This document shows, one piece after another, positions 8,627 through 17,454 of a DNA stretch of 64,000 bases. A model generated the notes under the pieces. That model did no database searches. It saw nothing but the letters and a program-made list of their open reading frames with translations, and was not told where the DNA came from. The stretch comes from Dechloromonas sp. A34 (GTDB lineage: Bacteria > Pseudomonadota > Gammaproteobacteria > Burkholderiales > Rhodocyclaceae): NCBI RefSeq assembly GCF_026261605.1, contig NZ_CP102486.1:3720001-3784000 (forward strand). The letters run 5' to 3'. Position 1 is the stretch's first letter. Each line of letters opens with the position of its first letter. The position numbers were made by a program, and so were the translations under genes.

Positions 8627-8700
8627 ATCGTAACTCCCGACCTAAAAGTAATTGATCAAGTCCGAGCCATTCAGATTCAGCTCGCCTCGGTCCTATATGA

Positions 8701-8715
8701 GCAGGTTCCGTGCCA
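8701..8715 (-). promoter_or_regulatory. Sigma-54 promoter of the tetraheme cytochrome
   Basis: On the minus strand the sequence reads TGGCAC-N5-CTGC, matching the -24/-12 consensus TGGCAC-N5-TTGC except for one base. It lies in the intergenic region about 75 bases upstream of the ATG at 8626, implying a leader of about 60 bases. The rest of 8627-8860 shows an A/T-rich stretch but no gene. Confidence 0.7.
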
Positions 8716-8860
8716 CCCAAAAACACCACAAATTCCATTGTATTTTTGGAACATCTGCCAAATAACCGCCATATAACCTTGTTTTTTTTGAGGTTATTCC
8801 CAACCCTTGGAAATCCTCGTTCCCGGAGACGGGAATCAGAAATCAACGATTGGCAAGTCG

Positions 8861-9982
8861 CTACTGCCCCGGCACCTTGGGGCGCTTCCCAAGAAAACCA
8901 GCATCGGCCGCCAGGGCGTGAGGGCGGAAAACGTCGATCTTCTTGAACCATTGGTCGACCATATAAACCCGGCCGTCTTCATCAACATAGATACCCGACG
9001 GCAACATGTATTTTGCTGGCCCACTGCGCTCCGAACGCTCCCCGATGAACATCAGGAGATCGCCATCGGGATTGAAAATCTGGAAATTGCCAAAGGCCGC
9101 ATCGACAACATAGACATTGCCCGCAGCGTCGGTGGCAATCTCTTTCGGACGGGCAAAGTTGCCCAGCTGTTTGCCCACCGAACCGAAGCTCTGCAGGTAT
9201 TTGCCATCGCGGTCGAAGATCTGAACCCGGAAATTTCCACCATCCACGACATAGATCTGACCGTTCTTGCCGACTGCGGCATCGCGGGGCAGATTGAATT
9301 CACCCGGGCCGATACCCCGCTTACCGAGATCGAACAGGTGATTACCGGTGACCGTATCGAAAACGCGGACCTTGTGCTGGTCCGAGGAGACGCCACCAAT
9401 ATCGGTAACCAGAACCCGCTGACCGATGGAGTCGATCGTCACACTGGACAGGCGCTCGAAGATTTTCGGCCCACCGATCTTGCGAATGAACTTGCCGTCC
9501 CGCGTATAGACCATCACCGCCTTGGCGCTCGCATCGGCAACATATAGATTGCCGCTGGCATCAACGTCAATACCCAGCGGCTTGGCCAGCGGCCCCTTGT
9601 CATCGTCGCCAATCTTAAAGTACCGCCCCTCGACCACATCGAAGACCTTGACGAAACGCTCTGCCGAATCACTGACAAAAATCCTGCCCTTATGCACCGC
9701 CACCGCATAGGGTTTGGCCAAGCCCTCGGAAGTCCCTAACTCACCGGTCAAGGCTCGTTTCAGGGCAAGGTCCTGGCGTTGCGGCACGACATCGGCACTA
9801 CCAAATATGGTGCGCTCGAATACAAAGCGCGGCTCGTCCGGCGGCCCCGGATAGATCAGCTGATCCGATCCCGACTCCGATTTCGGCCGCTCCTGAACCG
9901 GGGCACACCCGACCGCGAGTGCGACGCTCAACGCAAGCAGCAGCTTGCCGGAGGCTTTTTGCCATTTCATCTGGTCATTCAT
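8861..9982 (-). CDS. NHL-repeat beta-propeller lipoprotein
   Basis: About 373 residues from the ATG at 9982, which has GAGG ten bases upstream; an earlier TTG at 9991 is possible. The signal peptide ends in a lipobox (LAVGC), so the protein should be lipid-anchored. The remainder holds about six NHL-type blades: repeated units such as GRIFVSDSAERFVKVFDVV, GNLYVADASAKAVMVY, GQIYVVDGGNFRVQIF and GNVYVVDAAFGNFQIF. It lies between two tetraheme genes, 31 bases after the upstream one. NHL proteins accompany multiheme cytochrome clusters in metal reducers, to my recollection; a scaffold or anchoring function on the outer membrane is inferred. Confidence 0.85.
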   Translation of the reverse strand: MNDQMKWQKASGKLLLALSVALAVGCAPVQERPKSESGSDQLIYPGPPDEPRFVFERTIFGSADVVPQRQDLALKRALTGELGTSEGLAKPYAVAVHKGRIFVSDSAERFVKVFDVVEGRYFKIGDDDKGPLAKPLGIDVDASGNLYVADASAKAVMVYTRDGKFIRKIGGPKIFERLSSVTIDSIGQRVLVTDIGGVSSDQHKVRVFDTVTGNHLFDLGKRGIGPGEFNLPRDAAVGKNGQIYVVDGGNFRVQIFDRDGKYLQSFGSVGKQLGNFARPKEIATDAAGNVYVVDAAFGNFQIFNPDGDLLMFIGERSERSGPAKYMLPSGIYVDEDGRVYMVDQWFKKIDVFRPHALAADAGFLGKRPKVPGQ

Positions 9983-10013
9983 ATCTATCAAACCTCAAGC
10001 GTTATCCATATAG

Positions 10014-10739
10014 CTATTTATCATGACAGGTCAGACAAAGGCGACTTCCTTCGTTATTGACGCGCAAGAATAGCTTGTTGGAGGAATGCGGATCATGGCA
10101 ACTGCTGCACTCCACATAGGGAATCTCTCCCGTCTCCACCTTCCGGGCATACAAGGGAAGGTCGGCGCGCGTGCGCAGAGCGCTCACCCCGCCGGCCGAC
10201 ACCCACCACACGACCCGGTTATCGACCACCCCCCGACTGGGCAGACGGAACTCGTCCAAGGATTTGACTTCCTTGGCCTCCCGGGAAGGCAGATCCTCCG
10301 ACTTCTTGCCCGCCAGCAACCTGGAACGCTCGTTCCCGCGCGAGAACCCCCGATAAGGAACGCCGAACGGGTGATCCGACTCTGCGGCCTGTACCGAGAA
10401 TGCCTGATTGGCATCGTGACACGACAAACACGCAATCGATTGCGATCCGACCGCGAGTTTGTCGCCGAATTGCAGCCGGCCAATATCGTCGTAGAGCACA
10501 AACGAATGCGCATCGGGCAACGACGGTTGCCAGGCGGGTTGCACCCCTGCCCCACTCCGCCCGCCGAGATCGACCGCCAATTGGGGGGTATGGCAGAAAA
10601 CGCAAACCTCATCGGCATCCACCGTCAGGCCTTGGCGCGCCAGGTTATGGGGCGTGGAACGGATGTCGGCCGCCCCCGTCGGAACGGCCTGAATCAGCAG
10701 TCCCGCCAGCAGCCCCCAGATCGCTCCAGTCTTGATCAA
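10014..10739 (-). CDS. Tetraheme c-type cytochrome, second OmcE-like paralogue
   Basis: A 241-residue exported protein (signal peptide to about GAA-DIRS) starting at TTG 10739 with AAGGAA upstream. Four heme motifs CVFCH, CLSCH, CSSCH and CLTCH, with the same block order as the protein at 7745-8626 (HNL...CVFCHTP...ACLSCHD...DHPFG...VECSSCHDPHSSN.LFLR...CLTCHDK). The histidine after the first motif is replaced by glutamine (TPQ), while another histidine (DAHSF) appears between motifs 1 and 2 and might substitute. It is followed within 31 bases by the NHL lipoprotein gene. It may be a capping or adaptor subunit or an alternative filament protein. Confidence 0.85.
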   Translation of the reverse strand: MIKTGAIWGLLAGLLIQAVPTGAADIRSTPHNLARQGLTVDADEVCVFCHTPQLAVDLGGRSGAGVQPAWQPSLPDAHSFVLYDDIGRLQFGDKLAVGSQSIACLSCHDANQAFSVQAAESDHPFGVPYRGFSRGNERSRLLAGKKSEDLPSREAKEVKSLDEFRLPSRGVVDNRVVWWVSAGGVSALRTRADLPLYARKVETGEIPYVECSSCHDPHSSNKLFLRVNNEGSRLCLTCHDK

Positions 10740-10751
10740 ACCGAATTCCTT

Positions 10752-10783
10752 AAAAAAAACGCAGCCCGAAACCTCGGGCTGCG
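10752..10783 (-). terminator. Rho-independent terminator after the c5-type cytochrome gene
   Basis: A perfect 10-bp hairpin (CGCAGCCCGA / TCGGGCTGCG, 4-base loop) is followed on the minus strand by eight T. It lies between the monoheme cytochrome gene ending at 10852 and the tetraheme gene starting at 10739, so the two should be separate transcripts or linked only by read-through. Confidence 0.88.
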
Positions 10784-10851
10784 GAAAAATGGCTACCGGA
10801 GCAATTACGGGGAGGTGAGTTGCTTATCATGCCCGGCAGCCCGTCTGGAAC

Positions 10852-11190
10852 CTATTTCGACCCATTCAACATAAAATCCAGTGCAACGTACGCTTCCGCC
10901 GCTGTCAAAGAAGCATTCCCGCCTTTAGGAGGCATCGCTCCCTTGCCCCGGAGGACAGAAACCATCAGTGCCGCAGGCCCATTCTTGGCTCGCTCGACCC
11001 AATCCTCGGGACGTCCGGGACGGGGCGCTCCGCCCACGCCATTGGCGTGGCACATGGCGCAGGACTGAACATACACCTCACGGCCATTCAGTTCGCGGAT
11101 CAGCTTTCCCTTCCCGAAGGCGTCTGCGGCTGCGACATCGGCAATAACCGGCAGACCGAGCACGACCATCGAGAATAAGAGGCGACGCAT
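10852..11190 (-). CDS. Monoheme cytochrome c, c5-like
   Basis: A 112-residue protein when started at the ATG at 11190 (signal peptide to about VAA-ADAF). It has one CAMCH heme motif and a C-terminal Met ligand in AMPPKGG, as in cytochrome c5 family carriers. It is similar across its length to the N-terminal domain of the fusion cytochrome at 2672-3673 (GREVY...C..CHA.G..GAPR.G...DW). A strong sigma-54 site precedes it at 11257-11271 and a terminator follows at 10752-10783, so it is a single-gene transcript. Probably a soluble periplasmic carrier. Confidence 0.88.
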   Translation of the reverse strand: MRRLLFSMVVLGLPVIADVAAADAFGKGKLIRELNGREVYVQSCAMCHANGVGGAPRPGRPEDWVERAKNGPAALMVSVLRGKGAMPPKGGNASLTAAEAYVALDFMLNGSK

Positions 11191-11256
11191 GAAGGCGAAG
11201 ATGAGATAGCACCGGAGAAATTTAAAATCTGGACATTCCAACACAGATGCAGAGAA

Positions 11257-11271
11257 GCAATACCTGTGCCA
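11257..11271 (-). promoter_or_regulatory. Sigma-54 promoter of the c5-like cytochrome
   Basis: On the minus strand TGGCAC-AGGTA-TTGC is a perfect -24/-12 match, with the -12 element 66 bases upstream of the ATG at 11190. A weaker plus-strand candidate at 11283-11297 (CGGCCT-N5-TTGC, three mismatches in the -24 box) points the other way, toward 11353, but I would not rely on it. Confidence 0.8.
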
Positions 11272-11352
11272 CAATCCAGCATCGGCCTGGTTTTTGCTTA
11301 TCAAAAACGACCAACCATCAACCCCAGCCCTCCAGTCGGAGATAGCGACGCC

Positions 11353-12377
11353 ATGACTCGGCAAAAAATTCTTGCAAAAACACTATTCGCCCTTCTTTCC
11401 CTCGCCACCGCTTTCAGCGCGAGCGGCGGCGAGCGCCCGACCAAGGGCGGGCCGATCAAGCCCGAGGTTCTGTATCACAACTACTGCTCGGTCTGTCACG
11501 GCGACCGCGGAGATGGCAACAGCCGGGCCAAGAACAGCCTGGTGCCGCCACCCAAGGATTTCACCCGCGCCCCGGAACTGACGCGTGACACGATGCTCAC
11601 CATCGTTACCCACGGCAAGCAAGGAACGGCGATGACCGGCTGGAAGTCCCAGCTTAACGACAAGGAAATCGTGGCCGTGGTGGACTACATCCGCGCCACC
11701 TTCATGCAGCTTTCCATTGACCCCAAGCTGCAACGCGGCCGCACGGTCTATGCGCAGAACTGCATGGTTTGCCATGGCGACCGTGGACAAGGATCGCCCA
11801 GCTCGGTTGGCCTGATCCCGCCCGGGATTTCTCGACGCCGCAAGCTCGTGCCGAACTGACCCGGGACCGCATGCTGAACTCGGTCACCAACGGCCGGCCG
11901 AACACTGCGATGGCGGCTTTTTCCGGGCGCCTGCCGAAATCCGACATCGAAGCCGTGGTGGACTATGTCCGGGTTGTACTGATGCTGCCCGCGACGAGCG
12001 GCATTTCCGGAACCAAGGCACACGGCGGACAAGGCTCGCAGGCATCCGAAGGCATGACCCTGCCATTCGCCAACGGCCTGACCGGCGATCCGGTCAGGGG
12101 TCAAAAGTTCTACATGGCCAACTGTGCCACCTGCCATGGCATCAAGGGTGATGGCAAAGGACCGCGCGCCTATTTCATCAATCCGAAGCCGCGCAATTTC
12201 ATCGACAAGAACTTCCGTTTCGCCTTCAATCGCCCGGCTATTTACACGGCAGTCTACGATGGCCGCCTCGGCGCCGAAATGCCGGCCTGGAGCAAGGTGC
12301 TCACTGATCAGGAAATCGCCGACGTCAGTGAATTTGTCTTCCGCCGCTTCGTGCAAGGCAAGCCCGCAGCCAAATAG
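11353..12377 (+). CDS. Cytochrome c with three class-I heme sites (frameshifted)
   Basis: The N-terminal part starts at ATG 11353 with a signal peptide and reads through two heme motifs (CSVCH, CMVCH) to about GLIPP, then hits a stop in frame. The continuation DFSTPQARAELTRD is in another frame and reaches a third motif, CATCH, before the stop at 12377. By alignment of the internal repeats (LVPPPKDF against LIPP..DF) a 4-base unit near 11816-11824 was lost, or at least one base. The intact protein would be about 342 residues. Met ligands are likely in GTAMTGW, NTAMAAF and AEMPAW. It is followed 20 bases later by another three-heme cytochrome. Role: periplasmic electron transfer. Confidence 0.75.
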
Positions 12378-12397
12378 GTACTGAACCCCGTCAATTC

Positions 12398-13372
12398 ATG
12401 AAGCCTTTTTTCTATTTGCTGGCAGCGCTCGCCTTTCTCCCCGCAACCGCTTCGGCAACGAACCGGGTCGAGGAAGGGCGGGCGGTTTACAACTTCCGTT
12501 GCTACTTCTGCCACGGCTACTCCGGCGATGGCAAGACACTGGCCGCCACCTATCTGACGCCGCGCCCCACCGACTTCAAGCGGGCCGATCCGGCCTACCT
12601 GAATAGCGAACGGGTGCGCGAGGTGCTCAGCCAGGGTAAGCCCGGCACCGCGATGAAACCGTTCACCGGCATTCTCAGCCAGCAGGAGATGCAAGCCGTG
12701 GCTGAATTCGTGGTCGACGAATTTGTCCGGCGCAAAGCCGACAATACGTCCTACCATACCGTAGAGAATGGCTGGCCCGAGCACGAACGCTATCGCGCAG
12801 CCTTCCCGTTTGCCAAAGGCGAGATACCGCTTTCCCGACCTTGGGAAAACCTGACGCCGGAGGAAGCCCAAGGCAAGCGTCTCTACTTGTCCAGTTGCGT
12901 CAGCTGCCACGACCGGGGCGCCCCGACTGACGACGAGATAACCTGGGACTCGCGCCCGCTCTCCTTCCCGCGCAACAACTTCTCCCTGGCCAATCCGCCC
13001 AAGGTCGATGCGACAACCAGCGCCAGTCCGTATGCCTTGCACGAAATTCCGCCCAAGGTGGCCGGCATGAATCCGCTGGAACGCCGTGGCGAACGACTCT
13101 TCCAACAGAACTGCGCGTTCTGCCATGGCGCCGACGGGACGGGCCAGAACTGGATTGGCAAGTTCATGGAACCGCACCCGCGCAACCTGCGCGACCCGGC
13201 CTTCATGACTGCCGCCACTCGCCAGAGCATCAGCCACGCCATCCGCGAAGGCTTGCCCAACACCTCGATGCCGGCCTGGAAATCAGTGCTCCGCGAGCGT
13301 GACGTGCAGTCCATCGTCGCCTATATCAATCGCGCCTTTCACCCGCTGAAAGACGAAAAAACAAAGCACTAA
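12398..13372 (+). CDS. Cytochrome c with three class-I heme sites
   Basis: A 324-residue exported protein (signal peptide to about ASA-TNRV). Motifs CYFCH (near residue 38), CVSCH (about 168) and CAFCH (about 243), with Met ligands likely in GTAMKPF and TSMPAW. Domains 1 and 3 are standard class-I folds (GDGK...PRP.DF / GTGQ...PHPRNL). The middle segment is divergent, with no obvious Met ligand near its CXXCH. It lies 20 bases after the preceding cytochrome gene, so the pair would deliver six hemes from one transcript. Electron donor and acceptor cannot be read from the sequence. Confidence 0.85.
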   Translation: MKPFFYLLAALAFLPATASATNRVEEGRAVYNFRCYFCHGYSGDGKTLAATYLTPRPTDFKRADPAYLNSERVREVLSQGKPGTAMKPFTGILSQQEMQAVAEFVVDEFVRRKADNTSYHTVENGWPEHERYRAAFPFAKGEIPLSRPWENLTPEEAQGKRLYLSSCVSCHDRGAPTDDEITWDSRPLSFPRNNFSLANPPKVDATTSASPYALHEIPPKVAGMNPLERRGERLFQQNCAFCHGADGTGQNWIGKFMEPHPRNLRDPAFMTAATRQSISHAIREGLPNTSMPAWKSVLRERDVQSIVAYINRAFHPLKDEKTKH

Positions 13373-13380
13373 GCAGTTAT

Positions 13381-13395
13381 TGGCACTCATCTTGC
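13381..13395 (+). promoter_or_regulatory. Sigma-54 promoter of the GGDEF-EAL gene
   Basis: TGGCAC-TCATC-TTGC is a perfect -24/-12 match. It starts nine bases after the preceding stop codon and its -12 element lies 58 bases before the ATG at 13454, so a leader of about 45 bases is expected. Confidence 0.8.
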
Positions 13396-13453
13396 GTAAT
13401 GAATACACCGGCGGCAAAGCCGGGGGATAAGCAGTTGCGCGAGGGGGATGAGG

Positions 13454-16400
13454 ATGAGTGTTTGGCAAGTTGTGGCGCAGCGAGCCAGGGAGGCTGCCCA
13501 CCTTACCGCGGCAGGAATCACGCTACTTTTCGTAGCGCCGGTCGGCATTTATCTCTTCCACCAGCAACACAGTACCAGCGCCGAACTCGATAATCGGGCG
13601 ACCCACCACGCCGAAATCTACGGCCAGCGCATCACGAATACCCTGAGCCAGACGGTTGCCGCAGCGACTGTCCTGGCCGACAGCTTCCGCGAACAGGACA
13701 TTCCCCAGCTCACGAGAACCATTGCCAGCGTTCTGAAAATTGTCGGGCCGGCGGCCATTCTCGAAATTTCGCCGGATGGCGTGGCGCCGATCGTCATCAC
13801 CCGCAGCAATGGCATTCCCGGCAACCTGCCGACCCAATCGCTGCCCACCCCGGCCGTCTGGCAACATCCGGAACCGCTCGGTGAGCCGACGATCAATGTC
13901 CGCGGGAATCAGTTGGTCGTCACCCAAACCCTGGCCAACCGGTCGCCAGAGGGGCGCACCCGCTACTGGGGATCGGTCGGCATCGCCCTGCCCTTTACCG
14001 CCCTGGCCCAGATTACCCAGTTTTCCGAGCTGAACAGCGAAGGCCTGACCATCCGCGTGCAACACACGCTGAATCGGCAGATTCCCGGAACTTTGCTGTT
14101 CGATAACATCCAGGACAGCAGCACGATTGCGGCCAGCAGGGACGTCCGGCTGACTGCGGACAGCCAGCTTCACTTCGATATCGCACCCACCGCCAGCGTT
14201 CCCTACGGCACCGGCCTGGCCGCCTGGATCTACCTGATCCTCGGCAGCCTGGCCCTGTACGCGATCAACCTGCAATTGCTCAAGCGCCCGGCGTTGCTCG
14301 CCCAGGAAGTTAGGCGCCACACGCAGCTTCTCGATAACGAGAAAGGTGCACTGGAACAGGAAATCGCCGGCCGCCAGGAAGCCGAAAAAATGCTGGAACG
14401 CTCGCATCGCCTGCTCGACAGCATCTTCGAACACATTCCCGGAATGATTGTTCTGAAACGTGCCGGCGACCGGCGGATTGCCCGAATCAACCGCTCCGGC
14501 GAGCAGATTCTCGGACGCACCCGGCAGACCCTGATCGGGCGCAGCAACGATGAAATCTACGACCGCAATCTCGCCGACCGCCTCAACCAGAGCGATGACG
14601 AAGTCATCAGCAGCCTGGCGCCGCAGGAAATTCCGCTCGAGCACCTGACCATGCCGGGTCAGGCCAGCCGCTGGATCAAACTGCGCAAGACCGCCCTGCT
14701 CGGCGAAGCCGGCGACCCCGAGTACATCCTCGAATTCGGCCAGGACGTCACCGAGCAGGAACAACTCGACCTGCGCCTGCGGGAACACCTGCATTTCCTG
14801 GAACAACTGATCGATGCGATTCCCGGTCCCTTGTATTTCAAGGACACCAAAGGGCGCTTTATCGGCGTCAACAGTTCTTACGAGAAATACATCGGCGTCA
14901 AGCGCGCGGAAATCTCGGGCAAGTCGGTATTCGATATCGAGTCGCCGCCGCTGGCCTACATGCACCACCGCGCCGACATGGATCTGCTGGTCGCCGGCGG
15001 CCATCAAAGTTACGAAAGCTCGGTCAGTAACGCCAATGGCGACGAGCGTGACGTCCTCTTCCATAAAGCGGTATTCCATCAAACCGATGGCGGCGTCGGC
15101 GGAATCGTCGGCATTCTTCTCGACATCACCGAACGCAAGCAGGCCGAACAGCAGGTTGCCCAACTCAACCGCCTTCTCACGCTGCTCAGCGATGCCAACC
15201 AGGCGATCGTCCGCATCCGGGAACCCGCCCAACTGCTGACCTTTGTCGCCGAACTGCTCTGCCAGAGCGGCAAGTTCCCGATTGCCTGGGTCCATCTGAC
15301 GAGCAACCAGCAGATCCTGATCGCCGACAACTGCCGGCCGCAGGAAAGCCTGATCCACGAAGTGATCGAGAGCCGACGCAGCAGCACCGGCGAGATCGCC
15401 GAAGCCCCCGTGTACTGCAACGTCGAGGACTGCTTCGAAAACCAGTTGGTGAAGCAACTCGACAATCACGGGCTGAAGGCCTATATCAACCTGCCGCTGC
15501 GCCAGCAGGGCCAGGCGATCGGCCATATCGGCATCCTCGATGTCAGTCTCGATGCCTTCAGCAGCAACGACCGGCAACTGATTGAGGACCTCGCCAACAA
15601 CCTCTCCCATGCGCTCGAGAGCATGCAGGCGGAAGCTCTCCGCCAGGCCGCCGCCGAACAGCTTGAGCTGGCGGCACGGGTTTTCGAGAACAGCGCCGAA
15701 GGCATCATCATCACCGATGCAAGGAACCGCATCCTGATGGTCAACAAGACCTTCTCGGCAGTGACCGGCTATGCCCCGGACGAGGTGATCGGGAAAAATC
15801 CCAATCTGCTCAGTTCGGGTCGGCAGGAAGCGACTTTCTATCGCGAAATGTGGGAAACGCTGAGCAGCGATGGCGAATGGCGCGGCGAAATCGAGAATCG
15901 GCGCAAGAACGGCGAACTCTATCCGGAGTGGCTGAACATCAGCGTCGCCCGCCAGGCGGATGGAACGATCAGCAACTATGTGGCCGTATTCTCGGATCTG
16001 ACGAAACGCAAGGAAATCGAGAACCGCCTGGTTTTCCTCTCGCACTTCGACGCCCTGACCGCACTCCCCAACCGCCTGCTCTTCCACGATCAGCTTCGCC
16101 ACGCCACAGAACAAGCCCGGGCACGCCAGACCAAGGTCGCCCTGCTGACGCTCGATATTGACCGCTTCAAGATCTTCAACGACACGATGGGACATGCCGC
16201 CGGCGATCGCCTGCTGGTCGAGGCCACCGGCCGGCTGAAGGCGTGCATGGCACCCGGTGACAGTCTGTGTCGCCTGGGCGGCGACGAATTCGCCATCATC
16301 ATCAACAACATCGCTGCGGCCAGCGACGCGGCCGCCATGGCCACCGCCTGCCAACGCCGATTGCGCAAACCGATCACCATCGACAATCACGAGATTCATC

Positions 16401-17398
16401 TCTCGGCCAGTATCGGCATCAGCCTCTTCCCGGACGACGCCGACACCTTCGAAGGGCTGATCAGCAGCGCCGACTCGGCCATGTATGTGGCGATCGAGCA
16501 GGGCGGCAACGCTTTCCGCTTCTTCCAGCAGGAAATGAATGCCCGGTCGGCGGAGCGCATGCGCATCGAAAGCCGGCTGCACCACGCACTCGATCGCGGC
16601 GAACTATCGGTCTTCTTCCAGCCGTTGATCTGCGCGAAAAGCGGCCGGATTGCCGGTGCCGAGGCGCTGCTGCGCTGGCATTCCGACGAGTTGGGAACGG
16701 TCAGCCCGGCGGTCTTCATTCCGCTGATGGAAGAAACCCAGTTGATCCGTCCGATCGGTCAGTGGGTACTCAGAAAGGCCTGCGAGGAAAACCAGCGTTG
16801 GCGCAAACAGACCGGCGAAGAGCTGTTCGTCGCGGTCAATCTCTCGGCCGTCCAGCTCGCCGACGACAAGCTGATCGACGATATCCGGAAAATCCTCAAC
16901 GACACCAACTTCGAGCCGCGCTATCTGGAAATCGAACTGACCGAAAGCGCCGTCATGCACGACAGCGAACTGGGCATCCGCACCCTGAATCAGATCAAGG
17001 AACTCGGCATCAACCTCTCGATCGACGACTTCGGCACCGGTTACTCCAGCCTGAGCTATCTCAAGCAATTCCCGCTCGACACCCTGAAGATTGACCGCAG
17101 CTTCGTGATGGATGCCGTCGGCGACGACAATGCGAGCGCCATCATCAAGGCCATCGTCGCCATGGGCCACACCCTGGGCTTCCAAATCATTGCCGAAGGC
17201 GTCGAAGACCTCGAGCAAGTGAGCCTGCTGCGCGAGGTTTCCGTCGACATCCTGCAGGGTTACTACTTTTCCCGCCCGCTGCCGGCGAGTCAGTTCGAAG
17301 AACTGCTGCGCCGCACCCCCCGCTTCACCCTGCCCAAGCCCTGTGTCGAAATCACTCTGGCCAGCCCGCCGATCCCGCTGGCTGGCCGGCGAAACTGA
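13454..17398 (+). CDS. CHASE-like/PAS/GAF/PAS GGDEF-EAL cyclic-di-GMP enzyme
   Basis: About 1314 residues; the ATG at 13454 is favoured over 13448 because GAGGGGG lies at better spacing. TM1 is near residues 20-38 and TM2 near 254-276, enclosing a periplasmic CHASE-like sensor. Cytoplasmic domains follow: PAS (about 315-435), PAS (445-565), GAF (575-730), PAS (735-850), GGDEF (852-1020) and EAL (1042-1290). The catalytic RLGGDEF (about 942) is intact, as are the EAL hallmarks (EALLRW near 1070, ELTESAVM, IDDFGTGYSSL, AEGVE), so both synthesis and hydrolysis of c-di-GMP are possible. It has its own sigma-54 promoter. Likely couples a periplasmic signal to biofilm or motility behaviour. Confidence 0.9.
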   Translation: MSVWQVVAQRAREAAHLTAAGITLLFVAPVGIYLFHQQHSTSAELDNRATHHAEIYGQRITNTLSQTVAAATVLADSFREQDIPQLTRTIASVLKIVGPAAILEISPDGVAPIVITRSNGIPGNLPTQSLPTPAVWQHPEPLGEPTINVRGNQLVVTQTLANRSPEGRTRYWGSVGIALPFTALAQITQFSELNSEGLTIRVQHTLNRQIPGTLLFDNIQDSSTIAASRDVRLTADSQLHFDIAPTASVPYGTGLAAWIYLILGSLALYAINLQLLKRPALLAQEVRRHTQLLDNEKGALEQEIAGRQEAEKMLERSHRLLDSIFEHIPGMIVLKRAGDRRIARINRSGEQILGRTRQTLIGRSNDEIYDRNLADRLNQSDDEVISSLAPQEIPLEHLTMPGQASRWIKLRKTALLGEAGDPEYILEFGQDVTEQEQLDLRLREHLHFLEQLIDAIPGPLYFKDTKGRFIGVNSSYEKYIGVKRAEISGKSVFDIESPPLAYMHHRADMDLLVAGGHQSYESSVSNANGDERDVLFHKAVFHQTDGGVGGIVGILLDITERKQAEQQVAQLNRLLTLLSDANQAIVRIREPAQLLTFVAELLCQSGKFPIAWVHLTSNQQILIADNCRPQESLIHEVIESRRSSTGEIAEAPVYCNVEDCFENQLVKQLDNHGLKAYINLPLRQQGQAIGHIGILDVSLDAFSSNDRQLIEDLANNLSHALESMQAEALRQAAAEQLELAARVFENSAEGIIITDARNRILMVNKTFSAVTGYAPDEVIGKNPNLLSSGRQEATFYREMWETLSSDGEWRGEIENRRKNGELYPEWLNISVARQADGTISNYVAVFSDLTKRKEIENRLVFLSHFDALTALPNRLLFHDQLRHATEQARARQTKVALLTLDIDRFKIFNDTMGHAAGDRLLVEATGRLKACMAPGDSLCRLGGDEFAIIINNIAAASDAAAMATACQRRLRKPITIDNHEIHLSASIGISLFPDDADTFEGLISSADSAMYVAIEQGGNAFRFFQQEMNARSAERMRIESRLHHALDRGELSVFFQPLICAKSGRIAGAEALLRWHSDELGTVSPAVFIPLMEETQLIRPIGQWVLRKACEENQRWRKQTGEELFVAVNLSAVQLADDKLIDDIRKILNDTNFEPRYLEIELTESAVMHDSELGIRTLNQIKELGINLSIDDFGTGYSSLSYLKQFPLDTLKIDRSFVMDAVGDDNASAIIKAIVAMGHTLGFQIIAEGVEDLEQVSLLREVSVDILQGYYFSRPLPASQFEELLRRTPRFTLPKPCVEITLASPPIPLAGRRN

Positions 17399-17454
17399 GC
17401 CTGGTACCAGCAGTTGCCTCCATGGTACTAGCGCCAGCCTTTGCCTTCACGGTA

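Noticed and set aside
11283..11297. Sigma-54-like site toward the three-heme cytochrome gene at 11353
   Set aside because: The -24 box has three mismatches; only the spacing and the -12 box fit.
13523..16585. A 1020-codon open frame on the minus strand
   Set aside because: It is antisense to the GGDEF-EAL gene, which has intact catalytic motifs; long antisense frames are common in GC-rich DNA, and its residues match no family.
17401..17454. Short repeated GGTAC-type motifs between convergent genes
   Set aside because: CTGGTACCAG is a small palindrome and the other copies are imperfect; no convincing hairpin with a T-run.
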